Shown here in pieces: positions 1 through 12,671 of a stretch of DNA of 64,000 bases. The number at the start of each line of letters is the position of its first letter. The first letter of the stretch is position 1. The translations under genes were made by a program, and so were the position numbers. Source of the stretch: Nissolia schottii (taxonomy: Eukaryota; Streptophyta; Magnoliopsida; Fabales; Fabaceae); assembly GCA_003254905.1 (NCBI GenBank), contig QANU01019038.1, positions 199,660 through 263,659 of the forward strand, in the 5' to 3' direction. Below the pieces are notes generated by a model. It made no database searches. It was not told the DNA's origin and saw only the letters and a list, made by a program, of their open reading frames with translations.

Positions 1-288
1 AGTTATAATGTTCATGCTATTATAGTTAAGTTGTTTTCATGAGAGTAAGATCTATGATAGAATAGAACTGTAAGTCAAGGATAGTCTACATTGATCCTAG
101 TATACCTTGTACGACTGTGAAGCCCAGACATAAGGCAGTCCATGAGGCCTGGTGTCATGTATCATGTAAATTAAGGCAAGACCGTGGGGCCCAAACATTA
201 TCATGAACAGCTAAACCATAATGTTCGGGATCCGTCTATCTAGATACCTCCCTACTGCTATTTGTTTTAAATGTTTTTACGAAAGCTG

Positions 289-353
<65 letters not shown>

Positions 354-740
354 GCCCATGTTTTGAAATGTCTCGTGGGTGCTGTAGGTGATATCTCGTT
401 CACTGAGGCTCTCTCCAGAGTTCTCACCCCTCAACCTCCTCATTCAGTTGCATGTTAGAATGCAGAGTAGCAGTGAGTGGAGATCATGGTCAGCTGCAAC
501 GACGTCATGATTCTTAAATCAGCAGTCACCTTGAGGTGAAGCTATCCATAGGATATGTTTGATTTATTTTATTTTAAATTTGTAATCGAGTCAATGTTTA
601 GAGTGCTCCAATTGTATACAGGCAAGATCTTCAGACCAGTCGCATATTTTACATGTATACTTGTATTTATTGTAAATAATTTATATTTATTCAGAAAAAG
701 AAAGTTTTTTATTTGTCTTTAGTTGAAGTTAAGATGCATG
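1..740. mobile_element. LTR-like relic, cut by the window edge
   Basis: There is no long open frame here. The segment around 380-440, with a run like TCTCACCCCT after a CACTGAG box, resembles the corresponding part of the solo LTR at 13540-13590, so I read this as the 3' part of a decayed Gypsy-type LTR. A (TTA)n microsatellite interrupts it. The ends cannot be placed. An unclassified intergenic repeat is the alternative. Confidence 0.35.
287..353. repeat. (TTA)n microsatellite
   Basis: Perfect trinucleotide run of about 22 units. Confidence 0.95.
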
Positions 741-764
741 TTTTTATGAAAAAAATCATTCCTA

Positions 765-1290
765 AGAGACTTTCATAAGAGAAATAGTCTCCTGCATGCT
801 GATAACGAATTTTGGGTTATTACACATGCATTGGGACACTGGGTCTTGAATGTGTTTAGTAAGATCATCCAAGACTAGGGTGAAGAGATAGAGACTCAGA
901 GTTGACCCTTGATGTAGACCAATGGTGATAGGGAAGTCCTCTGTTGTTGCACCTTGCGTTCTTACACTAGTTTTGACCCTACCATACATATCTTTGATTG
1001 CTTGTATGTAGGCAATCTAAACTCTTTTCTTCTCTAGAATCTTCCATAAAATCTCTCTTGACACCCTATCTTACAATTTCTCCAAATCAATGAAAATCAT
1101 ATGTAAATTTCTTTGATCCTTCTGATATCTCTCAATCGATCTTCGCAATAGGTAGATCGCCTCCATGGTAGACTTCCTAGGCATAAAACCACGTTGATTT
1201 TCTATGACATGAGTCTCTTGTCGCAATCTCCTCTCAATTACTCTTTCCCATAATTTCATAATGTGGCTCATGAATTTAATCCCTCTGTAG
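765..1290 (-). pseudogene. RTE-type LINE reverse transcriptase fragment
   Basis: On the minus strand the frames carry typical plant RTE reverse-transcriptase pieces in order. First comes a block with NYRGIKFMSHIMKLWERVIE and an ENQRGFMP segment (about 1290-1075), then a separate frame with [19 protein letters not shown] followed by [19 protein letters not shown] (about 985-820). The stretch between them and the catalytic ADD region are lost or frameshifted, so this is a dead fragment. It is the same family as the better delimited copy at 19955-21017. An AT-rich microsatellite at 1300-1325 abuts its 5' side. Confidence 0.75.
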
Positions 1291-1404
1291 TTTACACAAT
1301 TATATATACATACATATATATAAAGCTGTGTACACCACTTTTTTGTCATTAATCTGTCACCACATTAAATACACATTTTCTCTCTCCTCTCGCCACTCTT
1401 AATT

Positions 1405-1710
1405 TTTCTAGTTGTTGAAAAATTTGTGCATGTGTGTAGAAATTTTTATGCATTATTGTTCAAAAGTTTATGTGCACACGAGCACCAAAGTTTTATTCTT
1501 TGTACTTGTTTTCATTTTCGTTTGCATCAAATTTTTTGGTTGTTCATAATTTTGTGCATTCTTATTCAAGAATTTGTATACGTGAGTACCAAAATTTTCT
1601 TATTATTCGTTTTTGTTTCATTTTTGTTTTATTATTTGTTTCTATTTGTTAAAAAGTTTGTGTACGTCAATTCAAAAGTTTGTGCATCTGCTTTTGTTCC
1701 TAAGTAATTT
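1405..1710. repeat. TTTGTGCA-rich repetitive segment
   Basis: The segment repeats short words such as AATTTGTGCA, AAAGTTTGTGCA and CGTGAGTACCAAA, separated by T-rich DNA. It resembles the gene-associated repeats at 6508, 23744, 37256, 52066 and 53322 but cannot be aligned end to end with them. The open frames through it are low complexity and not believable proteins. Confidence 0.4.
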
Positions 1711-3150
1711 GTATAGGGAATGAAGTTACCTAAACATGAGTAGAGGTTTGAGGAAGACGCCTTGACGGAAGTTCCAATGTCTGGGCAGAAGCTCTAAAGC
1801 GGGTTCATTGTGCTAGAGAGGTTGGTGGCAAGGTGTACCTGCAAAGATACTCTGACACTCAAGTAAGCATAAGTGTTGGGTAAGTATTCTAGAGAGTGAA
1901 TGAGAGATACCTGGTGACCTGAGGTCATGTGCTTTTATAGGTGAGTTAGAATGGCTAGATAGAGATAGAACGTGGGGAAGTTGAATAATGACTTTTCCTT
2001 ATTTCGGAGGTTTATCCTTCCTCGCTTATCAAGGAATTGGTTACGCGTTTTGCCGATCACAAGAAGAGTAGACGTCACTTCCTCCTTTAGCCTTGTTAGA
2101 CTAAATTAGGTTCGGAGTCTTGGGTCTGCAACCTAGAGAATGCCTATTAGGCTAGTCTCTTTTCCGAACTTGTGTTGCGATCTTCTCCTCTTATGGGCAT
2201 CGTGGAGCTCTCCTCTTGCGCTGACAAGTGCAAACATGTGAGGAGAGCTCCCACTACTCCTTAGTGGGCTAAAACCCTTTGAGCCTTTTGGCAAGGTGAG
2301 CTCCCTCCCCCACAACCCTTTGTGAGTTAGAGCTCTCTAAATCTTTAGTCTCTAGTTCGTAATAGCTTTAAAATGTTTGTGCATGGTAGTGAGGTGAGTC
2401 CACGCGCTTAAAGTGTCAATGAAGAGGAAGAGAGAGTGTTACAATTACTTTTCGCTATTTCATGCGTTGCAGATTCAATTTGATTTAGTCTTGTACATAA
2501 AAAATGTAATGCATGTGTATAAAAAAGATTTGTCTATGTATACAAAAGTTTGCGCATTCCATATCACTCTATGTACTATATGTATGCATATGACAATATC
2601 TATCCGCCTAACATCACTAATTTTATGTATCTCCCTTGACAAAGACACCTCACCTGCACTATCAGGCATAACGCAGGGTGCTAGAAACCCCGTTTTGTGG
2701 GTCCGCTCCGGATAGTGGAACCGACTTTTGAAATCCAAATTCGAATTAAAGTAACGCACACCACCTTCGTAGTATCATACACACGTTGCAAAAGTATGTT
2801 AGACCGGCACTTAAAAGAGTTTGCTACTTACCTACGTAGGTATAATTGGAATTTGCCCAAACTAAATGCACCCATTACTCTCCCTCAATAACTTTCAGGC
2901 ATGTGAGCTCACTGATTTTGTGCGTTCTTTATTACTTGGTGCACTTGTGCAAGACGGTTGACTATGCCAATGTCATTATACTCCTCCTATTTTTATTTGC
3001 TTATTCACCTTTCATTTTTTACTTTATAAATATTTGTTATTTTCTAAATTTACATAATATAAAATTATTATTTTTTTACTTTATCCATATGAAATACATA
3101 TAAAAAGTAATTAAACAAAGATAAAGAGAATTAGGAAACACATTAAATAG
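1711..3150. other. intergenic DNA with unassigned transposon-like sequence
   Basis: I see no gene. Positions 1730-2330 have higher GC and the look of a plant LTR or MULE internal sequence, with a phrase resembling 'contains a TTTTATAGGTGAG box', but no ends or protein motifs. Positions 2340-2580 again contain TTTGTGCA-like words. The remainder to 3150 is AT-rich. Confidence 0.5.
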
Positions 3151-3151
3151 G

Positions 3152-3290
3152 GACAATGTTGTAAAGTGTTTAATATTAGTCATTTTTACTTGTTTAAATT
3201 CATTCATTTATATATCTATATACATTGAGTTATGAACAAACTTTACAATGTAAAAAATGACTAACATTAAAAATCAGAGAAAGTATACTA
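3152..3290. mobile_element. small MITE-like inverted repeat
   Basis: The left arm ATATTAGTCATTTTTAC (near 3171) is matched by ATGACTAACATT near 3262 in inverted orientation. The internal part is AT-rich. The words resemble those of the better delimited Stowaway-like element at 3864-4010. The outer ends are not certain. Confidence 0.45.
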
Positions 3291-3863
3291 CTAAATTTTT
3301 TTAACTTTTAACTTTTTAATTATTTTCTTAATATCTTTGCATGACATAAATTAGACAAGAAAATAAAAACTGGGTAGTAGATATCATACGCAAACAATTA
3401 CTACTACCACCAATGTCCAATATGATTTTGATAGTTAATTACTATATATCTAGACTTGATAATCACGGAAGGAGAGTTGAAAAAACTGAATATTAACATT
3501 ATTTAAGTATCACCACATGAAAATTGTGAACATTTTGTTAATTAGCAAGTCGTAGACCAGATCGTCTTTCTTGGCTCTCAAGTGATTCAATATAATATCA
3601 ATTTCTTTTGACATTAGATGGGCGAAGAATGAAACGGGTTGGGTAATCAATTTCGTTTGGATTTTTGACCATTTTCATTTCTTTTGTTTTTGTTTATCTT
3701 AAAGATTCCACATGAATCCTAATCACGACGTAGTTAGAGGAAAATAATTCTTCTTACATAGAGACGCAATACAACCAGCAACCTCCAAGTATATAAGTAG
3801 GCTATGCACTACTAAGGAATGTTTGCTTTGAGCACTAACTTGAATTATTAATTTAGACCACTA

Positions 3864-4010
3864 CTCTCTCTATTCCACAATGTTAGTCTATTTTATTTTT
3901 ATAAATTTATTTATAATTTAATGTACACAGAAATAATTTGTGTTCAAATATATTAAATTATGAATAAACTTAAAAATGTGAAAGGAACTAACATTATGAA
4001 ACGGAGAGAA
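3864..4010. mobile_element. Stowaway-like MITE
   Basis: This is a 147-bp AT-rich element flanked on both sides by TA (3862-3863 and 4011-4012). The 5' end reads CTCTCTCTATTCC...AATGTTAGT. The inverted 3' end reads TTCTCTCCGTTTC...AATGTTAGT. The CTCYCTCCGTTTC-type terminus and TA target are characteristic of Tc1/mariner-derived Stowaway elements. It has no coding capacity. Confidence 0.75.
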
Positions 4011-4012
4011 TA

Positions 4013-4755
4013 GTAATTAATAGTTTTTTTATTAAATGTGTTGGTTAGATTTTAAAAAGAAAATTTTGTAGATAATGTGTAAATTACAATGTCTTTTAAC
4101 TATTAATTAAAAGTATATTCAGACTTTTCTTGAACCAAAGGTTAAAAGACGACATTTTAAATTGTGGTTTTGAAAGATGTCTCATAAATAACTATTGCAG
4201 ACACCATTTTTCATTTGATAATAATAGGTAAAGCTAAAACTATGAATCACTTTCTCTTCTGTTTTATGTTCATAATATGTATAAATGATTTATAAGTTGT
4301 TACACTTCCTGTTCAATTGAATGATACATTTTAAATAAAGTTAATAAAATTTATTTTAGGGTGAATGTAATTAAAGATAAAGTGATAGTCTTGTGTTTGT
4401 GTTAGAATTATTTCTTAAAAAAACTTGACTGACATTAATTTAATTATATCTGAAACATGATCAAAACATACCCTGACCCCCCTAGAACACATAATCAAAA
4501 CATACGAAATCAGAAAGAAACTGATGGCGATCAAATAATATTATATTAAGTTTATGGAGTTCCCCTGTTATGTCAGCATTACTTGGTCCCTGTAAGTTGT
4601 AAAGAAAGAACCCCACCCTACTTATCCACATGCTATCCACGTTTAGGCTGGGAATTCTCCACGTAAAAAATAAGGCTGTCTAAAGCTAATAAATAGTGGT
4701 CAACGATTTTGAAAATTTTATGTGTGATTTTAATATGTTATATTAGATATGATTT
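4013..4755. other. AT-rich intergenic DNA
   Basis: No gene, repeat array or recognisable element end was found. Confidence 0.6.
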
Positions 4756-5850
4756 GTTAGGTTGTGAAAATTCGCGGTATAGGAAGAAACAAATATTATT
4801 AAGAGTTTGCATCAAAAAGGTACTGACGATGCGAAATGATAATGAGATTGGAGACAGGAAGGTTAGTGGTAATTAGCGATAGAAAGTTCGTCAAGGCTCA
4901 CTAAAGAATGGGTTGCGATAGAGGACTTGTCGCGGGAGTAGTTAATTGGTGACAAAAAAGTTGCTAAAGGTTATTGAGAAATTGGTCGCAAGGGAATATT
5001 AGTCGCGACAGGAATCAAGCGGCGATGGAATTCAAGGTAATTGAGGTCACTAGTTAATGAAGGTGTCGACGCGGTTGCGTCATAGTGGTCCTATCTTGGA
5101 CAAGTATTGCGACAGAATCCAAAACTTAGCGGAAATATGGATTGCAAAATGCATCTTATGGAGGGAACGACTAACAAATTTAAACACAAAAATAACCTCC
5201 TATTTGACGTGGCCACGGAGGGAAATAACTTCTCACCTTCAGAGAAATGACACAATCGCTAAGGGATGTGACGAACGTAACCGTTGCATGTCGTGTCGCA
5301 CATGCAAGCATAATCGGTCTGGATTATGCAGGCCACGACTGATCAAAATGATAACCGTGGAAGAGTGTGGGAAGGATGTTAACAACAGTCAAGAGCCATG
5401 AAACTCTATAAATACAAGGCTTTTGGGATAAACTCGAGGTGGCTCATTGACACTTGTATCAACTCATGTAAGTCCCCCAGCCGGCAATCAGCAGTCCCAC
5501 GGAAGCTCAGCGTACACCACCACCTTTTTTTTCTTTTTATTTCCCTGCTTTCCTAGGAGTAGTTCGTAGATCGTAGCCTCTCTTTGACACTCTTTTTTCC
5601 CATTTCTTCACTGTGATCTGTACTAAAATCCTTCTCTCTCTATAAGGATACTTTGTAATCAAAATCACCATCCGGTGATTATTAATATAAATATATTTGC
5701 ATTTCTTGTTTTCACTTCCCACTCTTCTCTTAATTGCTAATTCACGCCCTGATCTTCACCAAGAACACTGCAATCGTTTTTTCTCTTTAAACATTCTTTC
5801 GTGTTTGCGCCGAGAGATTCCCTAAAATTATTTTGCGTGAAACATGATTT
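4756..5850 (+). mobile_element. LTR-like segment
   Basis: The segment has higher GC than its flanks. A TATA-like CTATAAATACA at 5405 lies about 50 bp before a CTCATTGACAC block, and T-rich leader DNA follows, which is the usual layout of a plant Gypsy LTR (compare 16885-17060). No TG/CA ends, TSD or primer-binding site could be fixed, and the 114-codon frame at 5057-5401 matches no family I know. Confidence 0.35.
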
Positions 5851-6507
5851 AAGTCATATAATAAATAATATTTTAATTTTTTAAAAGAAGAGGATCAGCA
5901 ACTTATAAATAGGATATTATTTTTATATGATTTAAAGTATATCTAATATAATATTTTATCCATTTCTAGGCAATTTTAATGGACAAGTACAACACAGGAT
6001 AATGGAGCAGCACTTTAATTAAATGAATAATAACAAAAAGAATTTCCAAACAAAAATAATTAGGGTGAGTTGTCCTATCCCCAGAGTACGCCCCGCACTC
6101 GATTGCAACTTTGGTGGTTGAGCTTAGACATTAGACATTACCATTTTATCTGTCTACTATTTGTTGTATTTTTAACAAAATACACGTATTAAAAAATCAT
6201 TTTATGAAACCTTGAGATAAAAAATAATATAAAGTGTATAAATTAAAGTAATCTTAAATAATTAACATTATAATTATTAAATGTTATTAAAAATAAAAAA
6301 AATTAATAAAGATATAATAAAAAATAATATTTAATATTTTTTAATTTATTAAATATCAAGTAATGTTAAATAAAATTTTAAATTAAAAAAAAATATAGAA
6401 GGAGAGAGTAAAATGGAGCCCCGGGGTGGTCAGTGCTGAGTGCTGAGTGGACTTTATGACAAGGACTGTTTCTTCTCTTAAGCAGCGATAATGGTGCTAA
6501 GAGTCCG
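5851..6507. other. AT-rich intergenic DNA
   Basis: Positions 5870-6400 are strongly AT-rich with simple-sequence character. I see no gene. Confidence 0.6.
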
Positions 6508-6722
6508 TTTACACTTACACTAAAAAATATACATCTTACATATATTTTATATTTATATACATAAAATTTTTATTTTGATATCTGTAAAATTTGTGCACTT
6601 AATTAAATATAATTGAGAAAATAATCTATAAATTTGTAATATTTATGTAAAATAAAGCTTATGCATTATTTATAATGTATATATGAGTGTATAAAATTAG
6701 ATATACACGTGATATTTTTGTA
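6508..6722 (+). repeat. TTTGTGCA repeat family, copy A
   Basis: It begins near TACACTAAAAAATATACATC, contains CATAAAATTTTTATTTTGA and an AATTTGTGCACTTAATTAA block, and ends at ATACACGTGATATTTTTG. The order of words matches the copies at 23744, 37256, 52066 and (inverted) 53322. It ends 275 bp upstream of the lectin receptor kinase start codon, so it may form part of that promoter. It is non-coding. Confidence 0.7.
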
Positions 6723-6997
6723 GCAGCAAACTAGTTAATAAACACGTGGGGATTTTTCCCATCAAACAAACAACCCCGTTTCAATTTCCAACCCAGCAAC
6801 CACTCACACACACACTCTACCACATTCTTTTTGCTTCCTCTTCAATTCATCACTCCATCACCCCAAAAATCAAACGCGCCCACAAGCATGTTAACATGAG
6901 ATGAGACCTTGTTAATTTCTTCAGACATTTTCGGACCATTCCCAACCTCAAATTTTCATTTTCTTTCTTTTTTTCCCTCCCATCCTCTCTTAATGCC

Positions 6998-9076
6998 ATG
7001 GCAAAAACACCACCACTGGTTTTCCTCTGCGTTCTCCTCTTGGCCTCATCAAACCCCGCGGCAAACTCCCAAAACGCAGAGCTCTTCTTCCAAGGGTTCG
7101 ACGGCGCCGCCGCCGCCGCCAACATAAGCCTAAACGGCGCCGCAACGATAGAGCGCGGCGGGGCGCTCCGCCTGACAAACGGCGCCCAGAAGGTGGTCGG
7201 CCACGCGTTTCACCCAACCCCAATCCGACTGAAGGACTCGCCGTCGTCCAAAGTCTCGTCCTTCTCCACAGCCTTCGCCTTCGCCATCGTCCCCGAGTAC
7301 CCGAAGCTCGGCGGGCACGGCTTCGCCTTCGCCGTCGCCACCTCCAAGGACCTCCCCGGCGGGTACCCCAGCCAGTACCTGGGCCTGCTCGGCCCGAACA
7401 ACGTCGGGAACTCCTCCAACCACCTCTTCGCGGTGGAGTTCGACACCGTGCAGGACTTCGAGTTCGGCGACATCAACGACAACCACGTCGGCGTCAACCT
7501 CAACAGCATGGTGTCCAACAAATCAGTCAAGGCCTCAATCTCTCCCGATTCCCAACAACAAAACCACCAGAAAGACCTCAACTTGAAGAGCGGAGAAGTG
7601 ATTCAAGCGTGGGTCGATTACGATTCCGCAAGGACCCAATTGGAGGTTAGGCTCTCCCAAACCTCATCCAAACCCAGCCTCCCCATCTTGTCCTACCGAG
7701 TCGATCTCTCGCCAATCCTCAAAGACGCCATGTACGTCGGATTCTCCTCCTCCACCGGGTTGCTAGCGAGCTCCCACTACATCCTGGGTTGGAGCTTCAA
7801 GCTCAACGGAGAAGCCAAACCCCTGTCCCTGAAGAAACTCCCGTCGCCAAATAACAGAGCACGAAGAAAGGCCTTGACTCTGTGGCTCTCTCTTGCGGCT
7901 TCGTTCGTCGTCCTCCTCTTAACCGGCGTGCCGATGTTCTACCTCGTCAGAAGGATGAGGAACGCGGAGGTGATCGAGCCGTGGGAGCTGGAAATCGGGC
8001 CCCACAGGTTCCCGTACAAGGAGCTGAAGAAGGCCACGAGGAATTTCAGCCACAAGAACCTCCTCGGCTTCGGCGGCTTCGGCAGGGTCTACAAGGGCAC
8101 GCTCCGGAGCGGCGCCGCGGCGGCGGTGAAGCGAGTCTCCCACGAGTCGAGGCAGGGCTTCCGGGAGTTCCTCTCGGAGATCGAGACCATCGGGAGGCTG
8201 CGCCACCGGAACCTCGTGCAGCTCCTGGGGTGGTGCCGGAGCCGCGGCGGCGGCGACCTCCTCCTGGTCTACGACTTCATGCCCAACGGGAGCCTGGACA
8301 AGTACCTGTACGACGCGCCGAGGGCGGTTCTGAGCTGGGAGCAGAGGTTCAGGATCGTAAAGGGCGTGGCTTGCGGGCTGTTTTATCTGCACGAGGAGTG
8401 TGAGCAAACGGTGATTCACAGAGATGTGAAAGCGGGGAATGTTCTTTTGGACGGCGAGATGAACGGGAGGCTCGGCGATTTTGGTCTGGCTAAGCTCTAC
8501 GAGCGAGGGGAGAATCCGGGCACCACGAGGGTGGTGGGGACGCTGGGGTACCTGGCGCCGGAGCTCACGCGGACGGGGAGGCCGGGCAGGTGCTCGGACG
8601 TCTACGCCTTCGGGGCGCTGCTGCTGGAGGTGGTCTGCGGGAGGAGGCCGGTGGAGGCGAAGGCGATGCCGGAGGAGCTTGTTTTGGTGGAGTGGGTGTG
8701 GGAGCGGTACTGCGCGGGGGCGGTGCTGGCGGTGGTGGACCCCAGGCTCGGTGGGGCCTACGACGAGGGGGAGGTTGTGGCGGTGGTGAAGCTTGGGCTG
8801 TTGTGCTCGGGCGAGGCGCCGGAAGGGAGGCCGAGCATGAGGCAGGTGGTGAGGTACTTGGAAGGGGAGGTGCCGCTGCCGGATGTCATTCCGGCGCCGG
8901 AGTATGGGTGTAAGAAGGGGGGTGGTGGTGGTGGCGGTGGTGTCAGTGAGGTTGAGGATTTTGTGCATTCGTATGGGGCGTCATCGTCGGCTGGTGATGA
9001 TGACGTGGAAGGTGGCCCCGGCTTGTCTGTTTCACTTTCCGGTGGGAGGGAGGAGGGTAAGGGAGAGGGTAGGTAG
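6998..9076 (+). CDS. L-type lectin receptor-like kinase (LecRK-S.4-like)
   Basis: Single-exon gene encoding 692 residues, the usual size for this plasma-membrane receptor family. In order: a signal peptide at about 1-24; a legume-lectin domain at about 26-270 with the metal-site pattern VEFDT (146-150) and [10 protein letters not shown] (158-167); a membrane helix at about 293-316; a Ser/Thr kinase at about 351-625. The kinase looks catalytically complete, with glycine loop GFGGFGRV (357-364), Lys378, Glu394, HRDVKAGN (474-481), DFG (494-496) and APE (520-522). The kinase core closely resembles the clade containing Arabidopsis LecRK-S.4, an assignment from memory. The tail has a run of eight glycines (641-648) and an acidic stretch. 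The start is the first in-frame ATG and gives the signal peptide. A pyrimidine-rich leader precedes it and no clear TATA box is visible. The coding region is GC-rich, most strongly in the kinase half. Confidence 0.96.
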   Translation: MAKTPPLVFLCVLLLASSNPAANSQNAELFFQGFDGAAAAANISLNGAATIERGGALRLTNGAQKVVGHAFHPTPIRLKDSPSSKVSSFSTAFAFAIVPEYPKLGGHGFAFAVATSKDLPGGYPSQYLGLLGPNNVGNSSNHLFAVEFDTVQDFEFGDINDNHVGVNLNSMVSNKSVKASISPDSQQQNHQKDLNLKSGEVIQAWVDYDSARTQLEVRLSQTSSKPSLPILSYRVDLSPILKDAMYVGFSSSTGLLASSHYILGWSFKLNGEAKPLSLKKLPSPNNRARRKALTLWLSLAASFVVLLLTGVPMFYLVRRMRNAEVIEPWELEIGPHRFPYKELKKATRNFSHKNLLGFGGFGRVYKGTLRSGAAAAVKRVSHESRQGFREFLSEIETIGRLRHRNLVQLLGWCRSRGGGDLLLVYDFMPNGSLDKYLYDAPRAVLSWEQRFRIVKGVACGLFYLHEECEQTVIHRDVKAGNVLLDGEMNGRLGDFGLAKLYERGENPGTTRVVGTLGYLAPELTRTGRPGRCSDVYAFGALLLEVVCGRRPVEAKAMPEELVLVEWVWERYCAGAVLAVVDPRLGGAYDEGEVVAVVKLGLLCSGEAPEGRPSMRQVVRYLEGEVPLPDVIPAPEYGCKKGGGGGGGGVSEVEDFVHSYGASSSAGDDDVEGGPGLSVSLSGGREEGKGEGR

Positions 9077-9222
9077 CTCTCTCTGCCTAGTTGATATTTT
9101 GATTCTTGTATAGGTTGTTTATTTTGAAATTCAACTAGTGCTTGTGAGAGCCATTAAGAATGTTTAGGTTCCGAGAGTTTTGGATGGTATATGTAAAGTT
9201 TAGGATTTAAACTTTATTATTA

Positions 9223-9262
9223 TTGATGAAAAAGGAAAAAGGAAAAAGGAAAAAGGAAAACT
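9223..9262. repeat. (GGAAAAA)n short tandem repeat
   Basis: About five units of a 7-base repeat, 150 bp past the receptor kinase stop codon. Confidence 0.85.
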
Positions 9263-9349
9263 AGTGATAACAGCCTAACAGGTCTGGATCATCATACCAA
9301 GTTGAATTTAATTTTGTCAACACTAATTAATATGGTGAAGATATATGAT

Positions 9350-10183
9350 GAGGGTATTTAAGTAAAACTTTCAGAGAGATTTTTTAAGGATAATGAAAAT
9401 ATCAAAAGAAAAAGCCTTATTGATGCAATCGACCTTATTGAAAAGTTCACGGTCGAGAATGTTAGTCTTTACAAAGGGAATATTTTTTGGCATTTTTTTT
9501 TCTTCCTTAAGTGAGAGTTAGTGAACGGCAATTAAGAATTTAAGAATAAGAAATGATATCAATGAATCTATCCAAATTGATGATCATAGCCGATCCCAAT
9601 CACCTTGGATGAAACTGAAATGTTAAATGAATGACTTGACCTTTTAAACTATGAAGGCACGATGAGTTTAAGAAGAAATTGCCTTGCAAGTTATCCGCAA
9701 CAAGGCGCGCTTGCTTACGACGTGTGGCAGTTACAAAGAACCTGCATAACTTTACACAGCAATAACTGCCCACTTCGTAGAAAAAAAGAAAAAACGGGAG
9801 AAGTGAGGTTCTGACAATCAAACTATAAGGGGTCACTCAAGGCTATAAATAGGGACACCCAAAACAAAATTAAGGAGGAATTTAGTTGTTAAGAACTCTC
9901 AAAGTCTCAACACGTCCCAGTGACAAAGAGTAGTGAGAAGATTTGAGTAGATTTCTCATTTTCTTTTTTTATTTTTTATTTTTTTTTGTTTTTCTTTTCT
10001 TCTTTCCAATTTCTTTCATGGTATCTTTATTACAATCTTTGTACTAAGCACTACTTGTTATTCCAATAAATAGTGATTGTTGTTCTTGAATCTGCATCTT
10101 TACTAAAATGGCCAAATCCTTACGTTTTTACACCCACTTATTTGATTTACGTGGCGACCGGTCCACGAACTAAATTCCACGTA
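9350..10183 (+). repeat. 5' LTR of the Gypsy element
   Basis: It matches the 3' copy at 16302-17113. A TATA-like GGCTATAAATAGGGAC lies at about 9842 and a long T-rich leader at 9958-10010. The sequence TTGGCACGCTTGATGGGA at 10191 follows it, in the position and with the general look of a degenerate primer-binding site. Confidence 0.65.
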
Positions 10184-10201
10184 AAACAAATTGGCACGCT
10201 T

Positions 10202-10460
10202 GATGGGACCTTTTATGCTCTTGCGAAGTTGTACCATGGTATCACATATGTCTTCTTCTGTAGAGATTAACATGAGTGAAGGAGAAACCAAATCTGTGCA
10301 TCCCTCTTTGCCGACGTTAACGAAACCTGTGTTGACGCAAATTGGGCAGCAAAGGAAGACAAAAATATTCCATCAATACCAAACATTAGCAACGTGGCTA
10401 GTGGTTCGGTTCCCCCCATACGGGCCACCTCCAGGGTACACCCCCAGGGTATGTGCCCCC
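10202..10460 (+). pseudogene. N-terminal gag fragment, left of the solo LTR insertion
   Basis: Short frames just after the primer-binding region end in proline-rich codons (YGPPPGY...). When the solo LTR and one CCCCC copy are removed, the reading runs on through PGYVPPMVIQG into 14186, which supports one interrupted gag. A small frameshift already exists near 10437. Confidence 0.55.
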
Positions 10461-11589
10461 TGTAACATCCCGATTTTCTCTTAGAGGAATAATCGTGATT
10501 AATTAATTTTTAATCATGATTAGAGAATTGAGATGGGAAATTTTAGCTAAAATATCCCTAGGAATTTGGACGTGTCGCGGTAGAAAATTCGGCAGACAAC
10601 CGAACAGCCGTTGTTCGCCGATGAAATTTGGCACGCAAAACGGTGTACGTGAAAATAATCCCCCGGAGAAAAATTCACAAACACCTTCAAACATTAATAC
10701 CCTTAGGTAGGTGGGAATTAGAGGATCACGACGGTTCAAACGGAATATTTTTCGGACGACCATGCGCGACGCACCGAGACTGCGAGCGATAAAACACGAG
10801 CGAACCGGGACTGGGAGAAATTAAAATCTCCTCAGCTGATTAGAGAAGGCTGCACGTTTTTTTTAGAGTTTTTGGTCAAAAATATCCCTTAAATTAAGCT
10901 TCCAAAATGTCATTCACCATACCTCATCAAATCATAGCCCATACTTTCCACTATTCACCTTTTTTTAATTAAATTCCAAAATTATCAAATTTCTCTCCCT
11001 CAAATCAGCCTTGGCTGAACCCTCTCTTTCATTTCTCTCTAAAATTTTTTCATCTCCTTCAAAACTCCATAGCCATTCTTCTAGCAAGCTTCAAGAACAC
11101 CACATTGCTCCTAAGGAAAAACAAGCATCCTTGCTACCATTTTCTTCTCTAAAAACCGAACCCCACAAGCCCCAAGTTCCCTCATCTCATCCTCATTTCT
11201 TTCACTAAAAATCTAGAGGAGAACTCTCATCTTGTTCTCTCTAGAAAACTCAAGTCATTCCTCAAGAACACAAGCACATTAAGCTCATTCTTAAGGAAGC
11301 AAGCAAGTGGTGCTCCAACACCTTGGAGGCTTCTTGTCAACACTCACACCACCAACCAAGGACTCTTTGGAAGTGGGTAACTTAGGCTTTCACTCATTCT
11401 TTAGTGCTCTTGAGCTCATGAATGATTTTGTATGTTTATGTGTGTTTTATGTTTATGTGTTATATGCTTAATGCCTTGAAATATTTTGTTATAATGTGAT
11501 AATGTAAAGCAAAGTTAGAGCATGGCTAGAGGTTGAAATGATGTGAGAAACTATGTATGTTTGAGTGGAAAGTACATGGAAGAGTTTGA

Positions 11590-12330
11590 GAAAAGGTGAC
11601 ATAGAACAAAAATGAGGTTTTTGGCATAAAAGGGCAAAATGGTCATTTCGGGATTTTTGGGTATTTAGAATAAAAATCTGGGTTTCTTTTTATGAAAAAT
11701 GGGTTTAGAGGTATCAAAAACCTTGGGGTCAAGACTTGAGTCCATTGGAATGTGGTTAACTAAAATTTTGAAGAAAATTGGTTTTTATGTGCAAAAATGG
11801 CATTTTGATCAAAAAGGGCAAATCTGTAATTTCAGGTGTTTGGACTAAAAATCTAGGTTTCTTTTTATGAAAAATGGGTTTAGAGGTATCAAAAACCTTA
11901 GGGTCAAGTCTTGAGTCCATTGGGTTATGGATAAACAAAATTTCAAAGAAAAATCGGTTTTTCGGACAAAAATGGTATTTTAAGCAAAAGAGGGCAAATC
12001 TGTAATTTCAGGTGTTTGGACTAAAAATCTGGGTTTATTAACATGAAAAATGGGTTTAGAGGTATTAAAAACCTTAGGGTCAAGTCTTGGGTCCATTGGG
12101 TTATGGAGAAATAAAATTCCAAAGAAAAATCGGTTTTTATGGGCAAAAAATGATTTTTGATCAAAAAGGGCAAAACTGTAATTTCAAGTAATGAAATTAA
12201 AAATCTGGGTTTGTTTTCATAAAAAGTGGGTTTAGAACTATGAAAAACTTTAGGGTCAAGCTTTGAGTCCATCGGTCAATGAATGATTAAAAATCCTAAC
12301 GAAAAATGGGTTTTTCGGGTAAAAGATTTT
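11590..12330 (+). repeat. 176-bp tandem repeat, about four copies
   Basis: The word GGGTTTAGA recurs at 11701, 11876, 12052 and 12228, spacings of 175, 176 and 176 bp. Each unit contains an AAAAACCTTAGGGTCAAG-like block, a GAGTCCATTGG block and a GGGCAAA-CTGTAATTTC block. The fourth copy is the most diverged. Confidence 0.9.
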
Positions 12331-12671
12331 AGGTGTGACAAACATGAGTTTATTCAGTTATGTGTACCTGTTTATTCAGTTGCATTATGTCATTTGCATT
12401 ACTATGAGCCACCCAAGGGGTGCAGAGAACAAGAATAGATTATGAGTACCAAGCAGTGCATGCATCATGAGGCAGTGTTGCCACAGGACTTAGGGCAACC
12501 ATAGATCGCTAGAATTAAATAAATTAATGTGCAAAGATGGTAATATAATTTAGGGAAACAGTTAAGTCTAAAGACGGGCCCCGACCACAGAGGGTTGGAG
12601 TAGCCCGAAGTTATGACATAGTTATGTGATAGGAATCCCTCTCTTGGCACGTCATACCTGACAAGCCCCTC

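Noticed and set aside
5057-5401. 114-codon frame with a cysteine cluster CMSCRTC
   Set aside because: It lies in LTR-like repetitive DNA and matches nothing known; the cysteine spacing alone is not a domain.
7919-8968. 349-codon antisense frame opposite the receptor kinase
   Set aside because: It is a shadow of the GC-rich kinase coding strand, with arginine/proline-rich low-complexity sequence and no motifs. The same holds for antisense frames over the thaumatin-like and GPAT genes.
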